This document shows positions 19,702 to 30,159 of a stretch of 64,000 bases of DNA, in pieces. Origin of the DNA: Bifidobacterium subtile (GTDB taxonomy: Bacteria; Actinomycetota; Actinomycetes; Actinomycetales; Bifidobacteriaceae); NCBI RefSeq assembly GCF_000741775.1, contig NZ_JGZR01000006.1:372001-436000 (forward strand), given 5' to 3'. The stretch's first letter is position 1; each line of letters opens with the position of its first letter. Below the pieces are notes generated by a model, which searched no databases, had not been told where the DNA came from, and saw only the letters and a program-made list of their open reading frames with translations. The translations under genes were made by a program, and so were the position numbers.

Positions 19702-21183
19702 ATGATAACCATCGAAGGCGTCAGCAAGCAGTTCAAGGGCAAGATTGCGCTCGATCAGGTCAGCTTCACAGCGGAGGATGGCAAGGTCACGGGCTTCCTC
19801 GGGCCGAATGGCGCAGGAAAGTCGACTACGATGCGTGCGGCGCTCGGGCTGATCAAGCCTGACGCCGGGCGTGCGCTGATCGACGGCAAGCCCTTCCGCG
19901 AGAGCGCGTCCCCCATGGCGCTGGTGGGCGCGGTGCTGGATGCCAAATCGGCGCATAAGGGGCGGTCTGCGTACAATCACCTGCTTGCGCTCGCGCTGAC
20001 CAACGGCATCCCCAAGAAGCGCGTTAACGAAGTCATCGCGCTGACTGGCTTGGAAAGCGTGAGGAAACGCAAAGCCGGATCATTCTCGCTGGGCATGAGC
20101 CAGCGGCTCTCGATTGCGGCGGCGCTGTTGGGCGATCCGCATAATCTCGTGCTGGACGAGCCGGTGAACGGCCTCGACCCTGAAGGCGTCAAATGGGTGC
20201 GCGAACTGTGCCGCTTCTACGCTAGCCAAGGCCGGGCGGTGCTGCTCAGCTCCCACTTGATGAGCGAGGTCGCGCTCACTGCCGACAATCTGGTGATCAT
20301 CGGCCAAGGGCGCATCCTCGAAACGACTTCGGTCGACCGCTTCGTCGCGGAGCATTCGGTGCATGCGATCCGCGTCGTCACGCCCGAGCCGGACAAGCTC
20401 AGGAGGATATTCGAAGGCGCGAATCAGGTGCAGGTCAGCGAGACCGCACGGCTGTTGTCCGACCCGGAGCGCGGCGTGGTGCTGCGCATCAGCGGAGCGC
20501 AATTGGAGCGGACCGCGCAGGTGTTCGCGCAGGCCCAGCTGGTGACCTACGAGCTCATCGAGGAACGGGCCTCCTTGGAGGACGCCTACATGATGCTCAC
20601 CCACAGCCAGGTGCAGTACGTGACGCGCGAGGTTCCCGGCCAAGCGCCGGTGCAGTATGGAACGCCGCAGCAAGGGACGGCTGCGGCCGCTCGGGCTCAG
20701 TCGGTTGGCTCGCAGCCGGATGGTTTGGCTCATACGGGCGTGCCGTCGCCGACGATTGTTTCGCAATCGCTCGTCCCGACGCAGCCGACTGACAACACAG
20801 TGCAGCCACCTGACGGCGCAGCGCAGCCGACTGACGCGGCTCAGCCAGCTGTTCCAGCGCAATCGCTCGCCACAACTCAGTCAGATAACACGCGACCGGA
20901 TGTTCCGCAGTTTGGTGGTGGTCAGCCGGTTGGCTCGCCCGAACAGCCGCAGGTCTTCCCGGTGCAGCCGATTGATACGTCGGCATATCAGCAGCCGCCT
21001 GCACAGCCGAATAATGTGCCCGCGGCCGGTGCTCCTGTCGATACTTCTGCGGATGTTGAACAATCGCAGCCTCAGGAGCAGCCTCCCGAGCAATCGCAGC
21101 CGCAACCACGGACAGAGCCGCAGGCCGGCGACGCCAACCGGCAACCACCCGAGCAGACGACGACGCAAGGAGGCGCACGATGA
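19702..21183 (+). CDS. ABC transporter ATP-binding protein with long Pro/Gln-rich tail
   Basis: A drug- or lipid-exporter type ATPase (ABC-2 family), 493 residues. Walker A GPNGAGKS (34-41), a signature-like FSLGMSQRL and Walker B LVLDEPVNG are present. The core ends near residue 300; the remaining ~190 residues are almost only Pro, Gln, Thr, Ser, Ala and Val and are predicted to be disordered, which is unusual for a soluble ATPase. No ribosome site precedes the ATG at 19702. A TACAGT box ends 9 nt before it, so a leaderless transcript is plausible. It overlaps the permease gene by 4 bp. Confidence 0.88.
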   Translation: MITIEGVSKQFKGKIALDQVSFTAEDGKVTGFLGPNGAGKSTTMRAALGLIKPDAGRALIDGKPFRESASPMALVGAVLDAKSAHKGRSAYNHLLALALTNGIPKKRVNEVIALTGLESVRKRKAGSFSLGMSQRLSIAAALLGDPHNLVLDEPVNGLDPEGVKWVRELCRFYASQGRAVLLSSHLMSEVALTADNLVIIGQGRILETTSVDRFVAEHSVHAIRVVTPEPDKLRRIFEGANQVQVSETARLLSDPERGVVLRISGAQLERTAQVFAQAQLVTYELIEERASLEDAYMMLTHSQVQYVTREVPGQAPVQYGTPQQGTAAAARAQSVGSQPDGLAHTGVPSPTIVSQSLVPTQPTDNTVQPPDGAAQPTDAAQPAVPAQSLATTQSDNTRPDVPQFGGGQPVGSPEQPQVFPVQPIDTSAYQQPPAQPNNVPAAGAPVDTSADVEQSQPQEQPPEQSQPQPRTEPQAGDANRQPPEQTTTQGGAR

Positions 21184-22091
21184 GCAACGCGAACGGCGGC
21201 TACACGACCGGGCGGCGCATGGCGTCGAGCAGATTGCGCCTGAGCTTCTGGGGCAGCGTGCACGCCGAGCTGGTGAAGCTCGCGAGTCTGGCCTCGACCT
21301 GGTGGCTTATGGGCATCACCGCGGTGCTGCTGCCCGCGATGGCGGCGCTAAGCATATGGAGCGTCACCTACGCCAGCACCATCGACTTGAATACCGGGAA
21401 AAAGCTGGGTACGCCCAAACCGGTGTCCAGCGCCGAGCTGTGGTCCACCATCGGCTCGAACGTCTCCACCGTGGCGCTCGTCATCGGCATTTTCGGCGTT
21501 ATGGCCATCACCAGCGAGTACACGACTTCCTGCGTGCAGGCGTCGCTGAGCGTCAATCCCAGGCGCGTCATGTTCATGAACGCCAAGGCGGTCGCAGCGG
21601 CAGCATTCGCCGGTGCGTTTTCGCTGCTTGGGATGCTGCTGTCATGGGCGATCATGCTCGCGATGACCGGGCGCTCCTCGCTGACGCCGATTCCCGCCAA
21701 GCAGAGTGCGCTGCCCCTCGTGGTGATTCTGGGGGCGCCGGTTATGCTGATGCTGATGGCCGTGCTCGCGCAAGGCCTGGGCGCGATGTGCCGGTCCACG
21801 GTCGGCGGAGTGTTCTCATTGGTCGGACTGCTGATGATCCTCTCGTCAATCGTCAGCATCACCTCGTCGCTCAACTCCCAGCTCGGCTGGCTTGAGTCAA
21901 TCTCCATGTGCTTGCCGGGTGCGTCGATAGGCACTTTCATGCGTGGCCCGGCTTCCGGCCCGACCCCGACGTTTTCCAATCCGCCTTTCACGCCTGTCTG
22001 GTGGCAAAGCGGACTGATCTTCCTAGCCTGGACGGCAGTGTTCTATATCATCGGCGTCATCGTCGTCAGGCGCAGCGACGTCAAGGGCTAA
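21180..22091 (+). CDS. ABC-2 type transporter permease
   Basis: A 303-residue integral membrane protein with about six hydrophobic segments (first near residue 40, last at the C-terminus VFYIIGVIVVRRSDVKG). GIFGVMAITSEYTTSCVQASLSVNPRR resembles the conserved cytoplasmic stretch of ABC-2 permeases. It starts within the stop of the ATPase gene (ATGA), so the two form one exporter. The substrate is unknown; antibiotics, lantibiotics or lipids are typical. Confidence 0.88.
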   Translation: MSNANGGYTTGRRMASSRLRLSFWGSVHAELVKLASLASTWWLMGITAVLLPAMAALSIWSVTYASTIDLNTGKKLGTPKPVSSAELWSTIGSNVSTVALVIGIFGVMAITSEYTTSCVQASLSVNPRRVMFMNAKAVAAAAFAGAFSLLGMLLSWAIMLAMTGRSSLTPIPAKQSALPLVVILGAPVMLMLMAVLAQGLGAMCRSTVGGVFSLVGLLMILSSIVSITSSLNSQLGWLESISMCLPGASIGTFMRGPASGPTPTFSNPPFTPVWWQSGLIFLAWTAVFYIIGVIVVRRSDVKG

Positions 22092-22119
22092 GGCTGGCGC
22101 GTGCTGGCGCGTGTGTTTG

Positions 22120-22231
22120 GCGTTGCTCAATGACCGCTAACGCGAGCTTGCCGTACAGGATGTAACGTTTTGAGGCCTGATTGCGTTGCGTTTTGTACGG
22201 CAGCCACGTGTTAGCGGTCACAAGGCGACGC
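22120..22231. repeat. ~112-bp palindromic repeat, copy C
   Basis: It runs from GCGTTGCTCAATGACCGCTA to CACAAGGCGACGC, with the inner pair CTTGCCGTACAGGATGTAAC and GCGTTGCGTTTTGTACGGCA. It lies between the ABC exporter and gatC. Confidence 0.85.
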
Positions 22232-22247
22232 AACCCTGTCGCGCGGC

Positions 22248-22376
22248 TCCGCCGCGACTCTACCGCGCGACCCCACCCCGACTTCGTCACAGCTTCACCC
22301 CGAACTTGGCGAGACTCCGCCCCGGCTCCACCCCGACCCCGCCGCAACTCCACCCCAACCCCGCTCCGACCCAGTA
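22248..22376 (+). repeat. Degenerate C-rich tandem repeat before gatC
   Basis: A strongly C-rich strand is built of imperfect ~11-13 bp units related to CTCCACCCCGACC. It is G-rich on the other strand. No gene is evident. Confidence 0.6.
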
Positions 22377-22406
22377 ACGTCACATATGGTCCATATAGTT
22401 GAGGCC

Positions 22407-22703
22407 ATGCCTACATTTACACGCGAAGAAATCGAGCATTTGGGCGATCTCGCCCGCATAGCGCTCACCGATGAGGAGACCGCCCGCCTGCAGGGCGAGC
22501 TGAACGTCATCGCCGAATCCATCAACAAGGTACAGGAAGTCGCCGGCGACGATGTGCCGCCCACCGCGAACCCGGTGCCGTTGGAAGCCTACCTGCGCCC
22601 CGATGAGGCGGTTACGCCGCTGACGCAGGAAGAGGCGCTTGCGGGTGCGCCGCGCTCCGAGGCCGGCATGTTCGTGGCCCCGAGAATCCTAGGGGAGGAG
22701 TGA
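22407..22703 (+). CDS. gatC: Asp/Glu-tRNA amidotransferase subunit C
   Basis: GatC is the small scaffold subunit (98 residues) of the GatCAB amidotransferase, which makes Gln-tRNA(Gln) and/or Asn-tRNA(Asn) from misacylated precursors. The family pattern [21 protein letters not shown] and a C-terminal LRPDE turn are visible. The ATG at 22407 is chosen because it starts the conserved helix; an upstream ATG adds only seven residues. It is 1 bp from gatA, so it is the first gene of gatCAB. Confidence 0.95.
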   Translation: MPTFTREEIEHLGDLARIALTDEETARLQGELNVIAESINKVQEVAGDDVPPTANPVPLEAYLRPDEAVTPLTQEEALAGAPRSEAGMFVAPRILGEE

Positions 22704-22704
22704 G

Positions 22705-24246
22705 ATGAGCGATACCACGCAACTCGTACAGCTGTCCGCCGCCGAGCAGGCAGCCGCAATCAAATCCGGCGATACGTCCAGCCGCGAACTGGTCGAAGCC
22801 CATCTGGCCGTCATCGAGGCCGCCGAGCCGCAGATCAATGCCTTCCTGCAGGTTTCTGGCGATGAGGCGCTGGCGCAGGCTGACGCCTTCGATGCCAAAC
22901 AGGCCAAGGGCGAGACCGAGGGCCTGCCGGAGCTTGCCGGCGTGCCGATTGCGATCAAGGACATGATCGTGACCAAAGGCATCGTCACCACGGCCGCTTC
23001 AAAGATTCTCGAAGGCTGGGTGCCGCCCTACGACGCGACCGTCATCGAAAAGCTCAAGGCGGCTGGCATGCCGCTGTTGGGCAAGACCAATCTGGATGAA
23101 TTCGCGCAGGGCTCCTCGACCGAGCATTCGGCGTACGGCCCCACGCACAACCCGTGGGACACCACGCGCGTCCCCGGCGGCTCGGGCGGTGGCTCGGCCT
23201 CGGCGGTGGCTTCCTTCGAAGCGCCGCTCGCCTTGGGCACCGACACTGGCGGCTCGATTCGCCAGCCGGGTTCATTGACCGGAACCGTAGGCGTGAAGCC
23301 TACGTACGGCGGCGTGTCGCGCTTCGGCGCCATCGCTATGGCCAGCTCGCTCGACCAGATCGGCCCCGTCGCGCGCACCGTGCTTGATTCCGCGCTGCTG
23401 CAGGAGGTTATCGGCGGCTACGACGAGCGTGATTCCACCTCGATTCCGATGCCCGTGCCCCCGATGGCGGCTGCCGCGCGCGAAGGCGCGAAGCGTGATC
23501 TGCACGGCGTGAAAGTCGGCCTGATCAAGGAGCTGGGTGGCGATGGCTACCAGCCCGGCGTGCAGGCCCGCTTCGAAGAGGCGGTGCAGCTGCTGCAAGA
23601 CATGGGCGCTGAGGTCGTCGAAGTCTCCTGCCCGCGCTTGGAGTATGCGCTCGGCGCGTACTACATCATCATGCCTTCCGAGGTCAGCTCGAATCTGGCC
23701 CGCTATGACGGCATGCGCTACGGCCTGCGCATCATGCCGGCCGACGGCGTGCCCCAGACCGCAGCCAATATGATGGCTGCCACGCGAGAAGCCGGCTTCG
23801 GCGACGAAGTCAAGCGGCGCATCATCCTGGGCACCTACGCGCTGTCCGCAGGGTATTACGACGCATGGTACGGCTCGGCGCAGAAGGTGCGCACCCTGGT
23901 CATCGAGGACTTCAACAAGGCCTTCGAGCAGGTCGATGTGCTTGTCTCCCCGACTTCGCCCAGCACGGCGTTCAAGCTCGGCGAGAAGATGGACGATCCG
24001 CTGGCTATGTACATGAATGATATCGCGACGATTCCCGCGAACCTCGCCGGCACCCCCGCCATGAGCATCCCGGCGGGCCTGAGCGACGACGGCCTGCCGG
24101 TCGGCTTCCAGCTCATCGCGCCCCAGAAACGCGACGACCTGCTCTACAAGCCGGCGGCGGCGCTCGAAGCGGCGCTCGAAGAGCGTTGGAACGGCCCGAT
24201 CTGGCGCTCAATGAACGCCTCCTGGCTGAAGAATCTCGCGAAGTAA
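22705..24246 (+). CDS. gatA: Asp/Glu-tRNA amidotransferase subunit A
   Basis: GatA is the amidase subunit that releases ammonia from glutamine for transfer to the charged tRNA. In 513 residues the Lys-cisSer-Ser triad is clear: Lys85 (AIKDM), Ser160 (GGSGGGSA) and Ser184 (DTGGSIRQP). The start follows GGGGAGGAG. It is the middle gene of gatCAB. Confidence 0.97.
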   Translation: MSDTTQLVQLSAAEQAAAIKSGDTSSRELVEAHLAVIEAAEPQINAFLQVSGDEALAQADAFDAKQAKGETEGLPELAGVPIAIKDMIVTKGIVTTAASKILEGWVPPYDATVIEKLKAAGMPLLGKTNLDEFAQGSSTEHSAYGPTHNPWDTTRVPGGSGGGSASAVASFEAPLALGTDTGGSIRQPGSLTGTVGVKPTYGGVSRFGAIAMASSLDQIGPVARTVLDSALLQEVIGGYDERDSTSIPMPVPPMAAAAREGAKRDLHGVKVGLIKELGGDGYQPGVQARFEEAVQLLQDMGAEVVEVSCPRLEYALGAYYIIMPSEVSSNLARYDGMRYGLRIMPADGVPQTAANMMAATREAGFGDEVKRRIILGTYALSAGYYDAWYGSAQKVRTLVIEDFNKAFEQVDVLVSPTSPSTAFKLGEKMDDPLAMYMNDIATIPANLAGTPAMSIPAGLSDDGLPVGFQLIAPQKRDDLLYKPAAALEAALEERWNGPIWRSMNASWLKNLAK

Positions 24247-24267
24247 CGCATCGGAAGGAATGAAATC

Positions 24268-25767
24268 ATGGCTGAAAAACTGATGAAATACGCCGATGCC
24301 GTCGCCAAGTTCGACCCGGTCATCGGCTTGGAAACGCACGTCGAGCTGAGCACCAACACCAAGCTGTTCTGCCCGGCGCACATCGAGTTCGGCGGGGAGC
24401 CGAACACGCAGCTCACCCCGGTGAGCCTGGGACTGCCCGGCTCGCTGCCGGTGGTCAACAAGACCGCCATCGATTACGCGATCAAGCTCGGGCTGGCGCT
24501 GCACTGCGATATCGCCGAGTGGAGCCAGTTCGCCCGCAAGAACTACTTCTACCCTGATATGCCGCGCGACTATCAGATCTCGCAGTACGACAAGCCGCTG
24601 AACGGCGAAGGCTATCTCGACGTCGAGCTGGAAGACGGCACGATTTTCCGCGTGCCGATCGAACGTGCGCACGTCGAGGACGACGCCGGCAAGAACACCC
24701 ATGTGGGCGGTGCCGACGGCCGCATCGAAGGCGCCGACCATTCATTGGTCGACTACAACCGCGCCGGCGTGCCGCTGATCGAAATCGTCACCAAGCCCAT
24801 CGAGGGCGCTGGCGAGCGTGCGCCGGAAATCGCCGGGGCCTACGTCCGCGCTATCCGCGATATCGTGCGCGCGCTGAACATCTCGCACGCCCGCATGGAG
24901 CAGGGCAATATGCGCGCCGACGTCAACATCTCGCTGCGCAACGCGCCTGACGATCCGCTCGGAACCCGCTCGGAGACCAAGAACGTCAACTCCTTCCGCG
25001 GCATCGAGAAGACCATCCAGTACGAGATTCGCCGCCAGGCCGCCATTCTGAGCGACGGCGGGGAGATCCTGCAGGAGACCCGCCACTGGGACGAGGCCTC
25101 GCAATCCACCGCAGGCGGCCGCGTCAAGTCGGATGCCGACGACTACCGCTACTTCCCGGACCCCGATCTGGTCATGGTGCACGTCACCAAGGAGCATATC
25201 GCCGAGCTCGAAACCCAGATGCCCGAAATGCCGCGCGCTCGCCGCAACCGTTTGCAGCAGGAATGGGGCCTGAGCGACCTGCAGATGCGCGACGTGCTCA
25301 ACGCCGATGCGCTCGATCTCATCGAGTCGACCGTCAAGGCCGGTGCCAAGGCCGCTGGCGCACGCAAATGGTGGCTCGGCGAGCTGAGCCGCGAAGCCAA
25401 TGCGCGCAGCGTGTCGCTTGAGGAGCTGCCTATCACTCCGGCCGATGTGGCCGAGGTCGAGAAGCTCGTCGCATCCGGCAAGCTCAACGACAAGCTCGCC
25501 AAGCAGACCGTCGAGGGCGTGCTCAAGGGCGAAGGCACTCCGGCCGAGGTCGTCAAGCAGCACGGCTACAAGATCGTCGAGGACACCGGCGCGATCGAAT
25601 CGGCCGTGGAAGCGGCATTCGCAGCCAATCCGGACGTGGTCGAGAAGCTCAAGAGCGGCAACATGAAGCCTATGGGCGTCATCATCGGCGCTGTGATGAA
25701 GGCCACGCGCGGCCAGGCCGATGCCAAGGCTGTCACCAAGGCCGTCATGGGCAAGATCAAGGGCTGA
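24268..25767 (+). CDS. gatB: Asp/Glu-tRNA amidotransferase subunit B
   Basis: GatB carries the kinase and transamidase site that activates and amidates the misacylated tRNA. It has 499 residues: the N-terminal [16 protein letters not shown] signature, [13 protein letters not shown], a zinc-site-type region in the cradle domain, and the C-terminal helical/tail (YqeY-like) domain ending [12 protein letters not shown]. It is 21 bp after gatA, with an AAGGAA site before its ATG. Confidence 0.97.
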   Translation: MAEKLMKYADAVAKFDPVIGLETHVELSTNTKLFCPAHIEFGGEPNTQLTPVSLGLPGSLPVVNKTAIDYAIKLGLALHCDIAEWSQFARKNYFYPDMPRDYQISQYDKPLNGEGYLDVELEDGTIFRVPIERAHVEDDAGKNTHVGGADGRIEGADHSLVDYNRAGVPLIEIVTKPIEGAGERAPEIAGAYVRAIRDIVRALNISHARMEQGNMRADVNISLRNAPDDPLGTRSETKNVNSFRGIEKTIQYEIRRQAAILSDGGEILQETRHWDEASQSTAGGRVKSDADDYRYFPDPDLVMVHVTKEHIAELETQMPEMPRARRNRLQQEWGLSDLQMRDVLNADALDLIESTVKAGAKAAGARKWWLGELSREANARSVSLEELPITPADVAEVEKLVASGKLNDKLAKQTVEGVLKGEGTPAEVVKQHGYKIVEDTGAIESAVEAAFAANPDVVEKLKSGNMKPMGVIIGAVMKATRGQADAKAVTKAVMGKIKG

Positions 25768-25779
25768 GCTAGGCGCATC

Positions 25780-25890
25780 CACGCAACCGCAATTCGATAT
25801 AACATCTCGCACAACGGGTCCGGCCCGTTTGCTTCGGTTCCTGCGCGAATCGGAGCGAACGAGACGGACCCGTTCGTTGCGGTTTGCGTG
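25780..25890. repeat. 111-bp imperfect palindrome downstream of gatB
   Basis: Nested arms are visible: CACGCAACCGCAA with TTGCGGTTTGCGTG outside, ACGGGTCCG with CGGACCCGT inside, and CGTTTGCTTCGGTT with GAATCGGAGCGAACG at the centre. It has the length of the A-E repeat family but a different sequence. It may terminate gatCAB, although no T-run follows. The rest of the gap to 26173 shows no gene. Confidence 0.7.
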
Positions 25891-26173
25891 CTAGCCATCG
25901 CGAAAGCAGACGTTGCTGCCAGTAGAAAGGCCACGCAGACCAAGCTGTTGGCGTGATGAATACGCGGGCAGGGGGCGAACCTGGTACGAATATCACGCTT
26001 GTCGCGCCAATGATATGGTTTGCATGACGAACGGTACGATTTCAAGCTGTGCGCACTGCGCGGGAAGAGCGGATTGCGCCCGGCGTAATTCAGGCCGCTC
26101 TCTGGATTCCATCGGCCCGACGAGTACGATAGCAGCTATAGCGATTAAGCGATGATATGAGGAATGAGAACGA

Positions 26174-27379
26174 ATGTCAGACAATGCTGAACCTCCGTTG
26201 GACGAAGTGATGCCGCGAAGCCTGCCCGAGCGCATCACCATCCCGCCCATTCGCGGCGAAATGGTGCGGCTGCGCCCGGCTACCCTCGATGATCTGGATC
26301 GTCTCGATCCCCTGGACGCTTTCCACAGCGCCTCCAAGATCACCGGCAAGGACTCCCAGTCAGAGCGGGCTGCAGTGCATGCGTGGGTGCGGCGTTCGGT
26401 CGCATGGTCGCAAGGCCTCGCATCGGACGAGTCCGGGGTGGGGGATCCTGAGTCTCGCCGTACGCTCGCATGGGCGGTCCTTTCGGATGCTCCGCGCGAT
26501 GATGAGCAGCAGCTCGCCCAGCCGGAGGATATCGTTATCGGCATGATTTTCCTGATCGACATCGATGGCTGGGCTCGCTCGGCGCGCATCCAGGTGATTC
26601 TGGGCAAGGACTACCGCGGCCGCGGTTACTCGCGCGACGCGATGCCGCGCGTGATGACCTACGGCTTCGCGCCACAGCCGGCAGGTTTGGGCATGCATCG
26701 GATCTGGGTGTCGGTGCCGGAGAAGAATTCCCGTTCGCTTTCCGTTTACAAGTCCTTGGGATTCGTGCTCGCCGGCACTTCGCGCGATGCGCTGTGGGAT
26801 GTCGAAAACGGCAAATACCAGGATCAGCATGTGCTGGAAACCCTCGTGGACGAATATGATCCGATCAGATCGCTTGATGCGTTCGGCATGCATGTGATCG
26901 AAGACAATCCCGGCGTGCGCGAGGCCCTGAGTGCACGCGAGCACTCGCTTGCCATCGAGCAGCATGTCTCCGATGCCGCAGCGGGCAAGAACGCGCAATC
27001 GAATCACGGCGGCGAATCGGCCAAACAGGACGCAGCGGCCGGCGGCAACCTGCAGACGCAGGAGCAGTCTCAGCCGCAATCGCAGATCCGCGAGCCCGAG
27101 CTGGCAGACGCGGGCGATGACGGCGATGACGAGCTGGAATCGCTGGCGCGCAATTTGCAGCGCAGCGCCGATGCGCATGGCGTTGACGGGCATGGCGTTG
27201 ACGGGCATGGCATCGACGGACGCGGCGACGATGCGCACGATATCATTCCGGGCACGGATGACGGCTCATCCCAGGAAGGCAGCTGGCCTTTTGCCTCAGA
27301 CGAGCGCAAAACGTCCAAGCAGGCCTGGTGGCGCAGCTTGGGACGCAGCCGCAAAAATGACAAGGAAGGCAGTCAATGA
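26174..27379 (+). CDS. GNAT-family N-acetyltransferase with low-complexity tail
   Basis: A 401-residue protein whose N-terminal ~235 residues are a RimJ/RimL-type GNAT domain: RGEMVRLRPATLDDLDRL at the start, an acetyl-CoA loop of the form GKDYRGRGYSRDA, and the C-terminal VPEKNSRSLSVYKSLGF motif. The last ~130 residues are acidic and Gln/His/Asp-rich, with a repeated HGVDG/HGIDG unit. The acceptor (ribosomal protein or small molecule) is unknown. It overlaps the next gene by 4 bp (ATGA). Confidence 0.85.
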   Translation: MSDNAEPPLDEVMPRSLPERITIPPIRGEMVRLRPATLDDLDRLDPLDAFHSASKITGKDSQSERAAVHAWVRRSVAWSQGLASDESGVGDPESRRTLAWAVLSDAPRDDEQQLAQPEDIVIGMIFLIDIDGWARSARIQVILGKDYRGRGYSRDAMPRVMTYGFAPQPAGLGMHRIWVSVPEKNSRSLSVYKSLGFVLAGTSRDALWDVENGKYQDQHVLETLVDEYDPIRSLDAFGMHVIEDNPGVREALSAREHSLAIEQHVSDAAAGKNAQSNHGGESAKQDAAAGGNLQTQEQSQPQSQIREPELADAGDDGDDELESLARNLQRSADAHGVDGHGVDGHGIDGRGDDAHDIIPGTDDGSSQEGSWPFASDERKTSKQAWWRSLGRSRKNDKEGSQ

Positions 27380-27690
27380 GCGCCGAGGATCTCGACAATT
27401 ACGAAACCGACGCCGAGCTTTCGCTCTACCGGGAATACCGCGACGTCATCAAGCTGTTCACTTATGTGGTGGAGACCGAGCGACGCTTCTACCTGGCGAA
27501 TAAAGTCGATTTCAACGTGCGCTCGGCTGGGCAGGACGTCTATTTCGACGTCCAGCTCACCGACGCTTGGGTATGGGACGTCTATCGTCCCTCGCGCTTC
27601 GTCAAGAACGTGCGCATCGTCACCTTCAAGGACGTGAATGTGGAGGAAGTTCAGAAATCGGATATCGACATCCCTGATTCTCTCGATTGA
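27376..27690 (+). CDS. DUF2469 family protein
   Basis: A 104-residue actinobacteria-conserved protein. MSAEDLDNYETDAELSLYREY at the start and FKDVNVEEVQKSDIDIP near the end are typical of DUF2469. No catalytic motif is evident and the biochemical role is not known. It is translationally coupled to the acetyltransferase. About 250 bp with short GCTCTCGATTGA-like repeats but no gene follow. Confidence 0.88.
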   Translation: MSAEDLDNYETDAELSLYREYRDVIKLFTYVVETERRFYLANKVDFNVRSAGQDVYFDVQLTDAWVWDVYRPSRFVKNVRIVTFKDVNVEEVQKSDIDIPDSLD

Positions 27691-27939
27691 ACGCTGCTCT
27701 CGATTGAGCATTGGGTTTGACCGGGTGCTGCTCTTGATTAGGCATGATTAGGCATCGCGCTCGACTGAGTACCCGGCATGCAGCTCGTACAGTTCGTACC
27801 TGGAGAGAGTCAAGGAGCCGCTGCGATATGAGCAGAATGCGCATGATGCGGTGCATTCGTGCATATTTGCCGGTTTCGGCGGCGAAGTGGGCTGCATCGG
27901 GTAGAGTATGAACGATTTATTTGCTTATAGGAGGTCAAT

Positions 27940-29580
27940 GTGACGCAGAAGGAATCCATCGTGATCATCGGCGGTGGACCCGCCGGCCTTACTGCCGCGT
28001 GGGAATTCGTCAAGGATGGCGGCGCCGAGCACTACGACGTGACGGTGCTGGAAGCCACGAAGGAATTCGGCGGCATCTCGCGCACGGTCAAGCACAACGG
28101 CAACCGCATGGATATCGGCGGCCATCGCTTCTTCTCCAAGGACGACCGGATCATGGACTGGTGGAAGAACATCCTGCCGCTGCAGGGTGCGCCGTCCTAC
28201 GACGACAAGAAGCTCGGTCGGCATCATGATCTGGAGCCGGGCGGCCCGGATCCGGAACTCACCGACAAGGTCATGCTCAAGCGCCACCGCGTCTCGCGCA
28301 TTTTCTGGAATCACCATTTCCTCGACTATCCGATCTCGCTGACCCCGGGGCTGCTCAAGGCGCTCGGCTTCAAGCTCACGATGGAGGTCGGGTTCAGCTA
28401 TCTGCATTCGATGTTCCGCAAGCTGCCGGAAGACAATCTCGAGAACTTCTACATCAACCGCTTCGGCCGCAAGCTCTATTCGATGTTCTTCGAGGGCTAC
28501 ACCGCGAAGGTGTGGGGCCGCCCGCCCAAGGAGATTTCCTCGGATTGGGGCGCGCAGCGCGTCAAGGGCCTCGACGTGGTCGCGGTGCTCAAGAACGCGG
28601 TGCTCAAGATGCTGCCGAAGAAGCGTGACAGCAGCCAGGTCGAGACCTCACTGATCGAAGAGTTCTGGTACCCCAAGCTCGGCCCGGGCCAGCTATGGGA
28701 AACCGTGGAATCGCAGTGCGTCGAGAACGGCGCCAAGGTCATCACCGACGCGCGTGTGAGCGAGATCCGCCAACAGAACGGCAAGATCGCTTCGGTGGTC
28801 TACGTCGACTCGAAGGGCAAGAGCACCGAGCTCAAGGCTGATCAGTTCATTTCCTCGATGCCGGTCAAGGATTTGGTCAACGCGCTGGCAGAAGCGCCGG
28901 CTGATGGCGCCGTTGCGAAGAAGGCCGCTGAAGCTGCTGAGGCTGACGCCAAGGCCGTTCCTGCAGACATGATCCATGTCGCCAACGGCTTGCCGTACCG
29001 CGACTTCGTGACCATCGGGCTGCTCGTCAAGCACCTGCGCATCCAGAACACGACCGACATCCCCACGCTCGGCGATCCGCAGATCGTGCCGGATTGCTGG
29101 ATCTACGTGCAGGACCCGGGCTACAAGGTCGGCCGCGTGCAGATCTTCAACAACTGGAGCCCGTACCTGGTCAAGGACGTCGACGACACGGTGTGGGTCG
29201 GCCTCGAATACTTCTGCCAAGAAGGCGACAACTTCTGGAATATGAGCGACGAGGAAGCCACTAAATTCGCCATCAAGGAGCTCACCCGCATGCGGCTCAT
29301 CAACGGCCCGACGGATGTGCTCGACTCGCATCGCGAACGCGTCCAGAAGGCCTACCCGGCGTACTTCGACACCTACGAGCATATGCCTGAACTGGTCGAA
29401 TACCTCGATTCCTTCGGCAACCTGTACTGCGTGGGCCGCAACGGCCAGCACCGCTACAACAACCAGGATCATTCAATGGCCAGCGCCATCGAGGCTGTCG
29501 GCAACATCCAGACCGGCAAGACCTCGAAGCGCAACGTGTGGTCGGTGAACACCGAGAAGTCCTACCACGAGAAGAAGTGA
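27940..29580 (+). CDS. FAD-dependent oxidoreductase (UGM/protoporphyrinogen-oxidase-like)
   Basis: A 546-residue flavoprotein with an N-terminal Rossmann dinucleotide site ([15 protein letters not shown], residues 8-22), a conserved [23 protein letters not shown] segment and a C-terminal [18 protein letters not shown] flavin-contact motif. This is the pattern of NAD(P)/FAD amine-oxidase-like proteins related to UDP-galactopyranose mutase and often linked to polysaccharide synthesis. Start is GTG at 27940, fixed by GGAGG six bases upstream; the ATG at 27938 runs straight into TGA. The substrate is not deducible, and no glycosyltransferase neighbours it. Confidence 0.78.
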   Translation: MTQKESIVIIGGGPAGLTAAWEFVKDGGAEHYDVTVLEATKEFGGISRTVKHNGNRMDIGGHRFFSKDDRIMDWWKNILPLQGAPSYDDKKLGRHHDLEPGGPDPELTDKVMLKRHRVSRIFWNHHFLDYPISLTPGLLKALGFKLTMEVGFSYLHSMFRKLPEDNLENFYINRFGRKLYSMFFEGYTAKVWGRPPKEISSDWGAQRVKGLDVVAVLKNAVLKMLPKKRDSSQVETSLIEEFWYPKLGPGQLWETVESQCVENGAKVITDARVSEIRQQNGKIASVVYVDSKGKSTELKADQFISSMPVKDLVNALAEAPADGAVAKKAAEAAEADAKAVPADMIHVANGLPYRDFVTIGLLVKHLRIQNTTDIPTLGDPQIVPDCWIYVQDPGYKVGRVQIFNNWSPYLVKDVDDTVWVGLEYFCQEGDNFWNMSDEEATKFAIKELTRMRLINGPTDVLDSHRERVQKAYPAYFDTYEHMPELVEYLDSFGNLYCVGRNGQHRYNNQDHSMASAIEAVGNIQTGKTSKRNVWSVNTEKSYHEKK

Positions 29581-29642
29581 AACAGTAGCCGGACTGTATA
29601 GGCCGGCTGCATAAGGTACGTCGGCCGGTTATGCAGGCCAAT

Positions 29643-29692
29643 AGTGGGGCGGGTTGCGCGTCGATGAGCATCGACGCGCAACCCGCCCCACT
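29643..29692 (+). terminator. Very long terminator-type hairpin
   Basis: Perfect 24-bp arms (29643-29666 and 29669-29692) with almost no loop follow the oxidoreductase stop by about 60 bp. The stem includes GGGCGGGTTGCGCG. Only a short TTGTAT tail follows. It is the likely end of the preceding transcript. Confidence 0.75.
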
Positions 29693-29864
29693 TGTATAGG
29701 AGCTATAAGAGGTTATAAGGCAACGAGTCGGCGATGCGGGGGTATAGTCCAGAAAATAGTCCCAAACCTTGTTGGCCCTATAACCCGCAATCGCTGCGGT
29801 GTGTCTCTGCGATGCTTCCGCGATTTCTCGTGAGGCCTGCCGTATTGCCTACATCACCTTCAAC

Positions 29865-29974
29865 CGTCACAAGCCCCGCAGTTTTCTGAACCTCATGCGG
29901 GCGTTGTGACGTCTGGCGGCGTTGAAACAGCACAACCCCCGCACAGCCATCGTTCTCATGCGGGAATCGTGACG
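29865..29974. repeat. Two TGCGGG-N15 hairpins (R1, R2)
   Basis: R1 (29865-29911) is CGTCACAAGCCCCGCA, 15-nt loop, TGCGGGCGTTGTGACG. R2 (about 29930-29974) is ACAACCCCCGCA, 15-nt loop, TGCGGGAATCGTGACG. Related hairpins occur at 41884-42145 and 49652. They lie in the ~580-bp gap before rho. Confidence 0.8.
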
Positions 29975-30159
29975 TTTGCAGAGTGGAACGGCCCGGGACG
30001 ATGCGACCCTGTTTGCGCTGGTCGCCGCCACGTTGTACAGTAAATTCCAGTTCAACAGCCGGTTGCGATGGCGTTGAGCGTTCATAGCGGTTTTTACCGC
30101 ATCTTTTTCGTAAAGCTCTCCGGCAGTGTGTCGGCGGGAGCCAAGGAAAGGCAACACTA

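Noticed and set aside
27938..27940. ATG at 27938 as start of the FAD oxidoreductase
   Set aside because: It is followed at once by TGA. The GTG at 27940 is in frame with the protein and correctly spaced from GGAGG.
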